Positions 46,265 to 55,824 are shown, numbered from the stretch's first letter. The stretch: 64,000 nucleotides of DNA from Streptococcus parauberis NCFD 2020 (GCF_000187935.1 NZ_AEUT02000001.1:930001-994000), one strand, 5' to 3'. Made by a program: numbers and translations. The notes: a model not told the origin generated them from the sequence alone.

Positions 46265-47999
46265 TTTCTTCTGCCTCCATTTCCATTTGTTGTGATACGT
46301 ATGTTTTTGCATACCAACCATCTGCTTTGATTAAATCATCATGTTTTCCACGTTCAATAATATGACCATTTTTCATGACTAAGATGATATCGGCATGAAC
46401 AACTGCACTTAAGCGGTGAGCTGTAATAATAGTTGTTTTATCTTGTCTTGTTTCTTTTAAGTTTTCAATGATAGCATGTTCTGTCTTAGCATCGACAGCT
46501 GACAAGGAATCATCTAATATCAGGATTGGAGGATTAAGAACCATGGCACGACTCATTGCAATCCTTTGTTTTTGACCACCAGAAAGTGACACACCTTTTT
46601 CACCAATTAAGGTATCAAAGCCATTTGGCATATCTGTTATATCATCATAAACCTGAGATAAACGAGTTGCTTCTTCAATCTCGTCTCTTGGAATACTTGG
46701 GTCTCCAAAACTAACATTTTCTAAAATTGATGTTGCAAAGAGAAACTGGTCTTGAGGGACATAACCAATTAATCCTCTTAAATCTTTCAAACGGTAGTCT
46801 TTAATATTATGACCATTGAGTGAAATTGAACCATTTGTGACATCATATTCTCTGAGCAAGAGTTTAATTAAGCTTGTTTTACCAGATCCAGTCTGACCAA
46901 CTAATCCTAGTGTTTGCCCTTTTTCCAAAGTGAAGTGAATGTCATCTAAAGTTGGTTCGTCTTCATATTGGAAATCATTGATATCGTAAACCAAGGAACC
47001 ATTTGAGATAGACTCAATCGGATTTGTACTTTCTTGGACATCAGATTCTTCTGCAAGTAATTTGTCAATACGATCATAGGAAACTGAACCACGTTGAATC
47101 ATATTAAATAAGAAACCAACTGCCATTAAAGGCCAGACTAACATATCCAGGTAAGAAATAAAAGTTACTAGGCTACCAATGGTTACTTGTCCAGCTTTGA
47201 TCATGTATGCACCAACTAGGAGTGTTAAGACATATGATCCACCAATGAATAATAAAACCAATGGGTCAAACATAACATCATAAGTCATTGTTTTAATATT
47301 TTTGCGGAAGGTTGCTTGGTTTATCTCTTGGAATGAGTGCAATTCTTCAGTTTGGTAACCAAATGATTTTGTCACTTTAATGCCTGATACACTTTCTTGG
47401 ACCTTGTTGTTAAGATCTGAGAAGGCTGCCTGTGATTCACCAAATGCTTTGTGGGTCTTCCGACCAAGTCGACTGGTAGCGTATGCCATTAACGGCAAAG
47501 GAAGAACAGCAATCAAGGTCATCTGCCATGAAATTGAGAAAAACATGGTAACTAAGGTGACGATAGCTGTAATCGAAGCATCAACAGCCGACATAACACC
47601 TCCACCTGCTAAACGGGTTAGGGAATTAATGTCATTTGTTGCATGGGCCATCAGGTCACCTGTACGGTAATGTTGGTAGAAAGATGGCGACATCTGTGTG
47701 AAGTGATCAAATAGTCTAAATCGCATGATTCGACCTAAACGGTAAGAAGTTCCGAAGATACAAATCCGCCAAATATATCTTAAAATATACATAGCTACTG
47801 CTGCTAAAACTAGCCAGAGTATTTGCCATAATAATTGATTTTTTGATAAATTGCCACTAGTTATGCCGTCAATGACATGGCCCATAATTTTTGGTGGAAT
47901 CAGATTGAGTAAAGCAACTAAGCTCAGGGTCAAGATTCCTATCAAGTATGGTTTCTTCTCTTGTTTAAAGAACCACCATAAATTTTTTATAATTGACAT
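46251..47999 (-). CDS. Heterodimeric ABC exporter, subunit with degenerate Walker B
   Basis: This half-transporter is 582 residues long. Its membrane domain (residues 1-310) starts MSIIKNLWWFFKQEKK. The ATPase domain has Walker A GQTGSGKTS, canonical signature [14 protein letters not shown], and Walker B ILILDDSLSAVD, where Asp replaces the catalytic glutamate. Combined with the variant signature of the partner, one nucleotide site of the pair is degenerate and the other canonical. That is the hallmark of LmrC/BmrC-type heterodimers (established knowledge). AAAGGTGA precedes the ATG at 47999. It is the first gene of the pair. Confidence 0.92.
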   Translation of the reverse strand: MSIIKNLWWFFKQEKKPYLIGILTLSLVALLNLIPPKIMGHVIDGITSGNLSKNQLLWQILWLVLAAVAMYILRYIWRICIFGTSYRLGRIMRFRLFDHFTQMSPSFYQHYRTGDLMAHATNDINSLTRLAGGGVMSAVDASITAIVTLVTMFFSISWQMTLIAVLPLPLMAYATSRLGRKTHKAFGESQAAFSDLNNKVQESVSGIKVTKSFGYQTEELHSFQEINQATFRKNIKTMTYDVMFDPLVLLFIGGSYVLTLLVGAYMIKAGQVTIGSLVTFISYLDMLVWPLMAVGFLFNMIQRGSVSYDRIDKLLAEESDVQESTNPIESISNGSLVYDINDFQYEDEPTLDDIHFTLEKGQTLGLVGQTGSGKTSLIKLLLREYDVTNGSISLNGHNIKDYRLKDLRGLIGYVPQDQFLFATSILENVSFGDPSIPRDEIEEATRLSQVYDDITDMPNGFDTLIGEKGVSLSGGQKQRIAMSRAMVLNPPILILDDSLSAVDAKTEHAIIENLKETRQDKTTIITAHRLSAVVHADIILVMKNGHIIERGKHDDLIKADGWYAKTYVSQQMEMEAEENVQE

Positions 48000-48056
48000 A
48001 GGTCACCTTTCGTAAGTAAAATTTTCAAATAGTTTAATCATAGAATTTTGCTTAAA

Positions 48057-48082
48057 AAGTCCTCCCTAGTTAGAGAGAACTT
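48057..48082 (-). terminator. Terminator of the vanZ unit
   Basis: Hairpin AAGTTCTC / GAGGACTT (minus strand, one mismatch pair) followed by a T run. It lies at the vanZ stop and separates it from the ABC exporter genes. Confidence 0.6.
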
Positions 48083-48084
48083 TT

Positions 48085-48585
48085 TTATCTAACAAATTTC
48101 ATTTTAACATATCGATAGACAAAATAGGCAATCAATGCACCTAATGCATTTGTCCAAATGTCATCGATTTCAAAAACCCGATTGGCATCGATGGCTAAAT
48201 CAAGTAGTAATTGAGTCACTTCAATAGTTAAACTGATAAATAGTCCTAGGACAAAACTTTTGCGATACCCATGCCATTTATCTGTCAGGAAATGAAGTAA
48301 AAAGACTAAAGGAAAGAGCAAAAGCATATTCATTACATTTTGAAGAGTGAACCAGAATAATTCAAAGAGACTCACAGCTTTGGTCATGCTGACAATTGTA
48401 TTAAACGGGATCAATAAGAGGCGTAATCTCCCCCACATAATGATATTAGGAGTATGAATGCTATCAAATAATTTTGGTTGGGGTGTAAAACACATGACAG
48501 CAATTGCAATTGCATAAGCAGTCAGTGCTAGCCAGATAATCGTTCGATGATGAAGCAGATTTTTGAGATTTTTGGGTAGAGCCAT
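48085..48585 (-). CDS. VanZ-like family membrane protein
   Basis: The 166-residue integral membrane protein has about five hydrophobic helices. VanZ-family marks are the central IPFNTIVS, TLQNVMNMLLLFPLVF, and SLTIEVTQLLLDLAIDANRVFEIDDIWTNALGALIAY near the end, read in segments. The acidic pair in FEIDDIWTN is the typical conserved patch. VanZ in vancomycin operons gives some teicoplanin resistance; the chromosomal homologues have no settled role. It starts two bases after rlmN ends, so it belongs to that transcript. No other van gene is present. Confidence 0.88.
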   Translation of the reverse strand: MALPKNLKNLLHHRTIIWLALTAYAIAIAVMCFTPQPKLFDSIHTPNIIMWGRLRLLLIPFNTIVSMTKAVSLFELFWFTLQNVMNMLLLFPLVFLLHFLTDKWHGYRKSFVLGLFISLTIEVTQLLLDLAIDANRVFEIDDIWTNALGALIAYFVYRYVKMKFVR

Positions 48586-48587
48586 TG

Positions 48588-49673
48588 TTATTTAGCTGCA
48601 TCCGCGACAGCTTCTTGTCTGTCTTTCTTCATTGTATTTGAACGCAATTGCCCACAAGCTGCATCAATATCAGTACCATGTTCTTGACGAACAACACAGT
48701 TAACCCCAGTTTTCTTAAGGACATCATAAAATGCTGAAACGCGTTCTTTAGGACTTCTACTATATTGATCATGTTCAGATACTGGATTGTAAGGAATGAG
48801 ATTCACATAGCAAAGTTTACGAATATTTTTTGTTAAATCAGCTAACTCTTTTGCTTGTTCAACACCATCATTAACTTCATTTAACATAATGTACTCAAAA
48901 GTTACACGTCGATTTGTTGTTTCAATGTAGTATTCAATCGCAGCAAATAACTTTTCAAGTGGGAATGAACGATTGATTCGCATTATTTGTGAACGTAGGT
49001 CATTGTTTGGTGCATGTAAAGAGACAGCTAAGTTAACTTGAACACCTTCATTAGCGAATTCTCTGATTTTATGTGCTAAACCAGAAGTTGATACAGTAAT
49101 ATGACGTGCACCAATAGCTAAACCATTATCATCATTGATTGTACGAAGGAATTTCATAACATTTGTATAGTTATCAAATGGTTCACCAATTCCCATAACA
49201 ACGACGTGACTAACACGTTCGTCCTTACCACGCTCGTCAAAGTATTTTTGGACTAACATAATTTGGGCAGTAATTTCTCCACTATTTAAGTCGCGTTGTT
49301 TTTTGATTAAACCGCTGGCGCAAAATGTACACCCAATATTACAGCCAACTTGTGTTGTCACACAAACCGAATGACCATAGTGCTGACGCATCAATACTGT
49401 TTCAATCAGCATACCGTCTGGCAGCTCAAATAAATATTTGACAGTACCATCTGCCGATTCTTGAACAATACGTTGTTTCAAAGGATTGACACAGAAGTTG
49501 TCATTCAAAAGAGCAATGAAGTCCTTTGAAATATTTGTCATTTCTTCGAAGCTGTCTACACGTTTTTTATATAGCCAGTCCCAAATTTGTGTTGCTCTAA
49601 ATTTCTTTTGGCCATTTTCAATTGCCCAAGCAATCAGTTCATCACGTGTTAAGCTGTAAATTGATGGTTTCAT
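48588..49673 (-). CDS. rlmN: Dual-specificity 23S rRNA/tRNA adenine-C2 methyltransferase
   Basis: This radical SAM enzyme methylates A2503 of 23S rRNA and A37 of some tRNAs. The 361-residue product has the iron-sulfur cysteines CNIGCTFC (C-x3-C-x2-C) near residue 120. The GMGEP-like motif [12 protein letters not shown] and the second catalytic cysteine in [12 protein letters not shown] near the C terminus are also present. An N-terminal helical domain is present. It has an RlmN-type layout, not the Cfr variant, though sequence alone is not a full proof. It lies between yutD and vanZ with gaps of only two to three bases. Confidence 0.96.
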   Translation of the reverse strand: MKPSIYSLTRDELIAWAIENGQKKFRATQIWDWLYKKRVDSFEEMTNISKDFIALLNDNFCVNPLKQRIVQESADGTVKYLFELPDGMLIETVLMRQHYGHSVCVTTQVGCNIGCTFCASGLIKKQRDLNSGEITAQIMLVQKYFDERGKDERVSHVVVMGIGEPFDNYTNVMKFLRTINDDNGLAIGARHITVSTSGLAHKIREFANEGVQVNLAVSLHAPNNDLRSQIMRINRSFPLEKLFAAIEYYIETTNRRVTFEYIMLNEVNDGVEQAKELADLTKNIRKLCYVNLIPYNPVSEHDQYSRSPKERVSAFYDVLKKTGVNCVVRQEHGTDIDAACGQLRSNTMKKDRQEAVADAAK

Positions 49674-49676
49674 GGA

Positions 49677-50465
49677 TTAATTATCCTTCTTTCTGATTAT
49701 AAAATGACCTGTTTTATCATTTGATTCTTTTGGTATGTTTGAACGTTCAGATAAACGATTACGACCTGGATTTTTCTCTTGTCGTTTTTTCCGAGAAAAC
49801 ACTTGTTTATCTTTTGCTCTGTTTTCGTTTTTTGGATTATTTGCTTTATTTGCTGACTTTTGTTTTGGTGATTCTGGTTTTCTGGTTTCATCAACTTTAG
49901 ACTCAGTTTTTCTAGAATTTGACCGTCTAGAATTAGGTTTTCTAGAATCTGATTTGCGACTATCAGATTTTTTCGACTCAGCTTTAACTGCATTTGGTTT
50001 TCTTGAGTCATTTGTTCGTGAATCGGTACCTTTTGTATCGTTTGAATTTGTGCGAGACTTGTTTGATCGATTAGAACGTTTACGACGCGGAGCTCTCTCT
50101 TCTTCAAATTTTATTTCTTGAGGTGCTGGATTTTCTAAGACAAAATAAGCACAACCAAAATTACAAAATTCTTTGATATAGTCATCTAAACGTGAGATAC
50201 GACTTGATTTTCTAATGTCGTTTTCGTCCTTGTAAAAACCCCTTAATCGAAGTTGTTCATTGCCCCAATCACCAACAATATAATCGTATTTTAATAAGAT
50301 TTCTGTAAAGCGTTGACCAAAATTAGTTGTATTAAAAGCATCTTTGACATTTTCTAAGATGATAAATTCAATAGCATCACTTTTAACATGGTTGTCAAAA
50401 TGAATGAACTCAGGACCAGGGAATTTATTATAGTTGTACATCTCTGGTAAAATTTCTTTTTTCAT
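49677..50465 (-). CDS. yutD: YutD family protein with long Ser/Arg/Lys-rich C-terminal extension
   Basis: YutD-like proteins are small cytosolic proteins (about 100 residues) of unknown function in Firmicutes. The YutD core is at about residues 1-120: MYNYNKFPGPEFIHFD, ENVKDAFNTTNFGQRFTEILLKYDYIVGDWGNEQLRLRGFY, and FCNFGCAYFVLENPAP, read in parts. Beyond it the 262-residue product has a strongly basic, low-complexity tail (about 125-260) of SRK, SDSRKPN and KSANKAN-type units ending in IIRKKDN. The tail is presumably disordered and may bind RNA or another acidic partner (inference). It is followed three bases later by rlmN. Confidence 0.88.
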   Translation of the reverse strand: MKKEILPEMYNYNKFPGPEFIHFDNHVKSDAIEFIILENVKDAFNTTNFGQRFTEILLKYDYIVGDWGNEQLRLRGFYKDENDIRKSSRISRLDDYIKEFCNFGCAYFVLENPAPQEIKFEEERAPRRKRSNRSNKSRTNSNDTKGTDSRTNDSRKPNAVKAESKKSDSRKSDSRKPNSRRSNSRKTESKVDETRKPESPKQKSANKANNPKNENRAKDKQVFSRKKRQEKNPGRNRLSERSNIPKESNDKTGHFIIRKKDN

Positions 50466-50481
50466 TGGTCTCCTTTCTCAA

Positions 50482-51810
50482 TTAATTTTGTTTTATATAG
50501 TTAGCTATGACTTGACGTAATAAATCTGGAAATAACAATTGAACCGACTGTTTTTTAATCGACTGGAAATAAGCTGCAAAATAGTATTGATCGACGACCA
50601 CTAATTTGACCTTATCCAATTTACCCATAACTTTATCATTATACACTATTTTTCCAGATTTGTAAGTAAATCCAGAGCAGACAATTTGACCGAATTTCTT
50701 CCCACGGAAGCCCATGCCTCTAATTTCCTGTTCTTTTAATAATTCGCCTTGCGTAAAAATATCCTGACAAATAGTTAATAAATCCCTTTGACTAACCTCC
50801 ATCACAGCCAAACGCATTTGGTGAGGTAAACTAGAATGCAAACTACCTTCCGTTAGCTGTTGAGCAAAGGGCTGAACCATTAATCCTGAATTGATGATAC
50901 AAATGTCCGCTTGGGCATAGTCCAGCATAGCATCCATCAATAGCTCCAAGGATTGCTCTATAGTTAGAGCTTGTTCAAACTCCATCAATTCTTGATGATG
51001 GAGAATTGCTCTGCCTTGATCATTTAATTCTTGGATGAAGTCAGCATCCTCTGGGTGACTTTGATAGTGACTGGTCTCATGCGCAACAATTTCAATCTCT
51101 TGCAAACGGTGCATATCCAAACGTAAATTAATCTCACCAACATACTGACCGTATTTGCCAGCGGCAGCTAAGTAGGTCCCATTTAGACAGGCGCCGTCTT
51201 CGAAGACATGATGGGTATGAGCACCAATAATCAAGTCAACATTATCACATTCTTCAGTGATTTTCTCATCTAGGCGGATGCCAAGATGGCTGATAATTAT
51301 CCGCATATCTGCGCTAGCAACTTCTTCAATAGCCAAGTCCCGTTTCAAACAAGCTATGGGATCATGAACTTGCCAGCCGTTTGGAGTATAGGTTTTATAA
51401 TAAGGGAAAGTGTAGGCCAAAAAGGCGATGCGGCTGCCTTCCTTAGTGGTGTGGATTTGGTAAGGTGTTGCCCAATCAGGTCGCCCATTTTCATCTTGTA
51501 AATTATTGAGAATAACTGTGAATTCTGCTTGGTCATAAACTTGGTTTAAATCAGCTTTTGATAAGCCAACCCCTTCGTTATTTCCAATTGTCGCATATTG
51601 AATGCCTAAACGATTCATGAGTAGCACATTTGCCTTACCATGGGTCGCATCAGTTAGCGGATGACTGGAATCAATATTGTCCCCAATATCCAATTTAATG
51701 ACTTCGGTGGAAGTTTCGGAAGCAGACTTAAAAAACCTTTCCAATTTTGGATAAGCTTCAAAGTGTGAATGCAAATCGTTTAAATGCAAAATTCTTAACT
51801 GTTCCACCAT
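50482..51810 (-). CDS. Cytosolic 5'-nucleotidase/metallophosphatase (YunD type)
   Basis: This bimetal phosphoesterase of the UshA group is 442 residues long and has no signal peptide. Metal ligands are visible in LHLNDLHSHFE, KLDIGDNIDSS, IGNNEGVG (the usual H is N, as in YunD-like proteins), IIISHLGI and LIIGAHTHH. The C-terminal half is a 5'-nucleotidase C domain. The likely substrates are nucleoside mono- or polyphosphates or related phosphoesters; not proven. It ends 17 bases before the yutD start (yutD-rlmN-vanZ follow), so a joint transcript is plausible. ATG 51810 begins MVEQLRILHLND. Confidence 0.85.
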   Translation of the reverse strand: MVEQLRILHLNDLHSHFEAYPKLERFFKSASETSTEVIKLDIGDNIDSSHPLTDATHGKANVLLMNRLGIQYATIGNNEGVGLSKADLNQVYDQAEFTVILNNLQDENGRPDWATPYQIHTTKEGSRIAFLAYTFPYYKTYTPNGWQVHDPIACLKRDLAIEEVASADMRIIISHLGIRLDEKITEECDNVDLIIGAHTHHVFEDGACLNGTYLAAAGKYGQYVGEINLRLDMHRLQEIEIVAHETSHYQSHPEDADFIQELNDQGRAILHHQELMEFEQALTIEQSLELLMDAMLDYAQADICIINSGLMVQPFAQQLTEGSLHSSLPHQMRLAVMEVSQRDLLTICQDIFTQGELLKEQEIRGMGFRGKKFGQIVCSGFTYKSGKIVYNDKVMGKLDKVKLVVVDQYYFAAYFQSIKKQSVQLLFPDLLRQVIANYIKQN

Positions 51811-51903
51811 TATTCCCCTTTTAAGACTAGTCAGTTTTCTTTTTATTATAACATGATAGTGCTATTAAATCTGATAACAAAAATGATAAATAAGCAATAA
51901 AAA

Positions 51904-51927
51904 ACGAAGACAAAATTTCGTCTTCGT
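51904..51927. terminator. Terminator of the rbs operon
   Basis: Arms ACGAAGAC (51904-51911) and GTCTTCGT (51920-51927), with a T run on the minus strand. It lies 31 bases past the rbsB stop. Confidence 0.8.
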
Positions 51928-51957
51928 CATATTTTAAGGCTATTTTAGAGAACTGAA

Positions 51958-52926
51958 TTACCAGTTGTATTTATCAACGTTATCTTTTTTAACTAAGTAA
52001 ATTGGAGAAACTGTTGATTTTTCAACTTTTTTATCTTGATAGTGGTCAATTGCTGCTTGGATTGCAATTTCACCCATTTTAGCTGGTTGTTGTGCAATTG
52101 TAGCTGTGATATCACCTTTTTTTATGGCATCGTGTGCATCTGGTTGTCCATCAATACCAATAATCATCACATCTTTAAGTCCAGCAGATTTAGCAGCTTG
52201 TGCAGCACCTAGTGCCATTTCATCATTTTGAGCAAAGATAACTTGTACATCTTTGTTACCTTGGATCATATTTTGAGCTGTGTTTAACGCTTTAGCACGG
52301 TCAAAGTTTGCTGATTGGCTTGAAAGAATATCAAGTTTTGTTTTAGCAATATCATTAAAACCTTTACCACGGTCTACAGTTGCAGAAGCTCCAGGTACCC
52401 CTGATAATTCAAAAGTTTTAGCTTTTTCACCAAGTTCTTTAACGGCAAATTCAGCAGCCATTTTACCTGCAGCAACGTTATCAGAAGCAACAGTTGTTAA
52501 AACGTCGCCACCTTCACTACCACGGTCAATTAAGATTACTGGAATATTTGCTGAGTTAGCTGCTTTGATTGAAGTAACAACAGCTTTTGAGTCAACTGGG
52601 TTGATTAAGATAGCATCAACATTTTGGCTAATAAAGTTTTGAATATCGTCAGCTTGGCGCGCTGCATCATCTTGTGCATCAGCAACTTTTAAGCTAACTT
52701 TTTTGTCTTTTGCATATGAATCAAGACCATCTTTCATTGATACAAAATATGGGTTGTTTGTTGTTGAAATTGAAACACCTAATTTAAGATCTTTGGCAGC
52801 TTTTTTAGTTACTTCTTTTGAAGAAGAACCTGATGAGTTACCTAAGCCTGTTTTTCCACATGCGCCTAAAACTAATACTAATGACATTAATAAAGCAAAG
52901 AAACCAAGTTTTTTTCCAAATTTCAT
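51958..52926 (-). CDS. rbsB: Ribose ABC transporter substrate-binding lipoprotein
   Basis: RbsB captures D-ribose outside the membrane. The 322-residue product has a lipoprotein signal: basic MKFGKKLGF, hydrophobic core, and lipobox LGAC with Cys at residue 23. A Ser/Gly-rich linker and a type I periplasmic-binding fold follow. Conserved segments are LGVSISTTNNPYFVSMKDG, ILINPVDSKAVVTSI, VILIDRGSEGG and QNDEMALGAAQAAK. It is the last gene of the operon rbsR-rbsK-rbsD-rbsA-rbsC-rbsB and is the product needed in largest amounts. A GGAGG site sits before ATG 52926. Confidence 0.96.
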   Translation of the reverse strand: MKFGKKLGFFALLMSLVLVLGACGKTGLGNSSGSSSKEVTKKAAKDLKLGVSISTTNNPYFVSMKDGLDSYAKDKKVSLKVADAQDDAARQADDIQNFISQNVDAILINPVDSKAVVTSIKAANSANIPVILIDRGSEGGDVLTTVASDNVAAGKMAAEFAVKELGEKAKTFELSGVPGASATVDRGKGFNDIAKTKLDILSSQSANFDRAKALNTAQNMIQGNKDVQVIFAQNDEMALGAAQAAKSAGLKDVMIIGIDGQPDAHDAIKKGDITATIAQQPAKMGEIAIQAAIDHYQDKKVEKSTVSPIYLVKKDNVDKYNW

Positions 52927-52983
52927 TTTTTTATTCCTCCAGAATAATAGTCGTGTTATAGAAATAATCGTGTTCTAAAATGT

Positions 52984-53934
52984 CTATGAGACATTATTAG
53001 CTACTTTAAAACGATCAAGGAGAACTGCAATTAAAATAACTACCCCTTTTACTACTTGTTGCCAGAAAGCTGATACCCCAATGATATTTAAACCATTATT
53101 TAGAACGCCGATGATTAAGGCACCAATCAGTGTTCCAAGGATGCGACCTTTACCTCCTGAAAGTGAAGTTCCACCAAGGACAACTGCCGCAATAGCATCC
53201 ATTTCATAGCTAGCTCCAGCAGTTGGCTGTGCAGAACTTAAACGTGATGTAATAATTAAGCCAGACATAGCTGCCATCATACCAGAAATAGTATAGATAA
53301 TGATTTTAACTTTATTCAACTTAACACCTGAGATATATGCTGCTTTTTCATTACCTCCTAGCGCATATACAGATTTCCCAAAAGCAGTTTTATGTAATAG
53401 AACATACAAAATAAGAAAAATAATAAACATGAGGATAACTGGGAATGGTACACCTAAGAGATAGCCTTGACCTAAGAATTGGAAAAAGAAACTATCTGAT
53501 AACCCTTTTGTTATTGGGTTCCCATTTGAATAAACAAGTGTTGCTCCTCGGAAAATAGTCATGGTAGCAAGAGTTACGATAAATGGTGCTAATTTTCCAT
53601 AAGCAATTAAGAGTCCATTTAACATCCCAAAGATACCACCTAAACCTAAGGCTAAAATAATCGCCACGCCGACTGGTACGCCCTTACCAATTAATCCAGC
53701 TGTTAAGGCGCTAGATAAGGCAAGAATGGAACCAACAGATAAATCAATGCCACCTGTCAAGATAACAAATGTCATCCCAAAAGCAATAAACCCATTTGCT
53801 GTAACTTGCAGAAGTAAATTCATTAAGTTATTAGTAGTTAAAAAGTTTGGATTAAGTAATGTAATGATAATCATTAATCCAATTAAAGCAACCAGAGTTG
53901 TTAACTCTGACATATATTTCATGACTTGTTTCAA
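52984..53934 (-). CDS. rbsC: Ribose ABC transporter permease
   Basis: This 316-residue permease of the BPD_transp_2 family has eight to ten membrane segments. The conserved stretch is GGIDLSVGSILALSSALTAG, with the second conserved segment SGLIITSRLSSAQPTAGASYEMDAIAAVVLGGTSLSGGKGRI, read in parts. It forms the channel of RbsABC. It starts one base after rbsA ends. Downstream, 57 bases separate it from rbsB, with a short direct repeat of unknown meaning (ACACGATTATTT / ACACGACTATTAT). Confidence 0.96.
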   Translation of the reverse strand: MKQVMKYMSELTTLVALIGLMIIITLLNPNFLTTNNLMNLLLQVTANGFIAFGMTFVILTGGIDLSVGSILALSSALTAGLIGKGVPVGVAIILALGLGGIFGMLNGLLIAYGKLAPFIVTLATMTIFRGATLVYSNGNPITKGLSDSFFFQFLGQGYLLGVPFPVILMFIIFLILYVLLHKTAFGKSVYALGGNEKAAYISGVKLNKVKIIIYTISGMMAAMSGLIITSRLSSAQPTAGASYEMDAIAAVVLGGTSLSGGKGRILGTLIGALIIGVLNNGLNIIGVSAFWQQVVKGVVILIAVLLDRFKVANNVS

Positions 53935-53935
53935 C

Positions 53936-55414
53936 TTATTGTCCTCCTGTAGCTAGTTGCATAACACTTTCTTGATTAGCTTCTGCCCGTGATAGTTGTC
54001 CTGTAATTTTACCTTCATGCATGACGATAATGCGGTCACTAACTCCAAGAATTTCAGGTAAGTCTGAGGAAACCATTATAATTGGTACTCCTCTGTCGGT
54101 TAGTTCATTCATCAATTGGTAAATTTCTCGTTTAGCACCAACATCGACACCACGAGTGGGTTCATCAAGGATTAAAACTTTAGGTGCTATTCCAATCCAT
54201 TTAGCCAGTACAACTTTTTGCTGATTTCCTCCTGACAGATTACCAACTAGGGTCTTTGGCTGACCTGTTTTGATGCGTAAGCGATCAATCAGTTGCTGAA
54301 CAAAAATAGTACTAGTCTTTTCATCAAAGAATCCTTTTTGACTGAAGTCTTTGGTACTTGGTAGTGTCATGTTATCTTTAATTGAGAAATCAAGGATTAG
54401 GCCTTCATCCTTACGATTTTCAGTTAGGAAACCAATGCCTTTTTGAATGGCTTGTGCTGGGTTAGAAATGGTAATTTCTTGACCGTTTACTTTAACTGTC
54501 CCAGAAACTTTTTTATCCAGTCCAAAAATAGCTCGCATAACTTCGGTCCGACCTGCACCCATTAACCCAGAAAAACCAAGAATTTCGCCTTTTCTGACAC
54601 TAAATGAGACATCTTTAAACATCTCACCTGTGAAGTTTGAGACTTCAAAAACGACATCACCAATCTCTGTCTGACGGTCAGGATAATAGTCACCCAATTC
54701 GCGACCTACCATTTTTTTAACGAGTTCATTAGATGTTGTTTCAGCAGTTTTAGTAGTATCAACAACGATACCATCACGCATAACGGTTACTAAATCTGTA
54801 ATTTTAAAAATTTCTTCCATCCTGTGTGAGATGTAAACAATTCCCACACCTTGGTTTTTCAAATCATTAATAACTCGAAACAGATTTTCAGTTTCACGGT
54901 CAGTTAAAGCCGCAGTCGGCTCGTCCATTATCAATAAAGATAATTTATTAAGAAGACACTTGGCAATTTCAATCATTTGCTGTTGCCCAACAGATAATTC
55001 TCCAATTGGTCGATTTAATGGAATCGAAACACCAAGTTTTTTAAAGGCTTCTAAGGCTTTTGCTTTCATTGCTTTTTGATTCAATAGACCAAAACTACCT
55101 TTAATCTCGCGACCTAAAAATAAATTTTCTAACACTGTCATTTCTGACCAAGTATTCATCTCTTGATGGATAAAAGAAATCCCAAATTCTTCAGCTTCCT
55201 GTGGGTTGCTAAAGGTCATTTCTTGATCATCAATTAGGATTGTTCCTGTAGTAGCCGGAAATAGACCTGTTAAGATATTCATTAAGGTTGATTTCCCAGC
55301 ACCATTTTCACCCATCAAGGCATGAACTTGACCAGACTCCAAAACTAAATCGATTTTTTCAAGTACCTTATTAGCACCAAATGTTTTGGATATGTCTTTC
55401 ATTTCAATTCTCAT
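53936..55414 (-). CDS. rbsA: Ribose ABC transporter ATP-binding protein (two ATPase domains)
   Basis: RbsA is the double ATPase of the ribose importer. The 492-residue product has domain 1 with Walker A GENGAGKST near residue 35, signature LSVGQQQMIEIAK, and Walker B LLIMDEPTAALTDRE. Domain 2 has a degenerate Walker A (GLMGAGRTEV), signature LSGGNQQKVVLAKW, and Walker B VLILDEPTRGVDVGAK. This asymmetry is normal in sugar importers of the family. It starts 11 bases after rbsD and is followed by rbsC with one base between. Confidence 0.96.
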   Translation of the reverse strand: MRIEMKDISKTFGANKVLEKIDLVLESGQVHALMGENGAGKSTLMNILTGLFPATTGTILIDDQEMTFSNPQEAEEFGISFIHQEMNTWSEMTVLENLFLGREIKGSFGLLNQKAMKAKALEAFKKLGVSIPLNRPIGELSVGQQQMIEIAKCLLNKLSLLIMDEPTAALTDRETENLFRVINDLKNQGVGIVYISHRMEEIFKITDLVTVMRDGIVVDTTKTAETTSNELVKKMVGRELGDYYPDRQTEIGDVVFEVSNFTGEMFKDVSFSVRKGEILGFSGLMGAGRTEVMRAIFGLDKKVSGTVKVNGQEITISNPAQAIQKGIGFLTENRKDEGLILDFSIKDNMTLPSTKDFSQKGFFDEKTSTIFVQQLIDRLRIKTGQPKTLVGNLSGGNQQKVVLAKWIGIAPKVLILDEPTRGVDVGAKREIYQLMNELTDRGVPIIMVSSDLPEILGVSDRIIVMHEGKITGQLSRAEANQESVMQLATGGQ

Positions 55415-55425
55415 GAGAACCTCTT

Positions 55426-55824
55426 CTATATTGTTACTCCTGATTGTAGGATGATATTTGAGTATGGTGTGTTTTCACCAGTTCTAACAACTGCTTTGAC
55501 CTCTTTATTCAGCTCTTTCAATTCTTCATGACTGACATACTCGACAGTCACATCTTGATCGAGCTTATTCAATAATTCTTTCAATTGTTTTGGATTTTGC
55601 TCTTTAATTTCTTCAGCAAGGAGAACTTTTTCAACCAATATATTTTCAAGATAAACATCAACCACATCTTGGAAACTTGGTGTCCCCTGTGTTAAAGATA
55701 AATCAATTTTCTTGACGCCATTTGGAACTGGTAAGCCTAAGTCACCAATGCAGACGCGATCAGTATGTCCCAAATCATCAGCTAATTTAGCTAAATCACT
55801 ATTTAAAATTCCAGTTTTCTTCAT
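55426..55824 (-). CDS. rbsD: D-ribose pyranase
   Basis: RbsD converts beta-pyranose to furanose forms of ribose for RbsK. The 132-residue product begins MKKTGILNSDLAKL, with the catalytic His in DLGHTDRVCIGDLGLPVP near residue 20 and the C-terminal RTGENTPYSNIILQSGV. The frame extends to 55833, but the family start MKKTG at 55824 was chosen, because an upstream ATG would sit only two bases from the ribosome site. The start lies inside the end of rbsK (26-base overlap), so translation is coupled. Confidence 0.94.
   Translation of the reverse strand: MKKTGILNSDLAKLADDLGHTDRVCIGDLGLPVPNGVKKIDLSLTQGTPSFQDVVDVYLENILVEKVLLAEEIKEQNPKQLKELLNKLDQDVTVEYVSHEELKELNKEVKAVVRTGENTPYSNIILQSGVTI

Noticed and set aside
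48085..48585. VanZ homologue as evidence of glycopeptide resistance
   Set aside because: No vanHAX or related genes are present and it lies in an rlmN transcript.
49850..50000. Possible CRISPR-like or tandem DNA repeat (TTTTCTAGAATCTGA-like units)
   Set aside because: Units are irregular and lack spacers; they encode the SRK repeats of the YutD tail.
49735..50121. Plus-strand Phe/Arg-rich frame opposite yutD
   Set aside because: It mirrors the Ser/Arg/Lys tail of YutD and has no promoter or ribosome site.
52927..52983. Direct repeat ACACGATTATTT / ACACGACTATTAT between rbsC and rbsB
   Set aside because: Short and imperfect; no recognisable operator or RNA structure.
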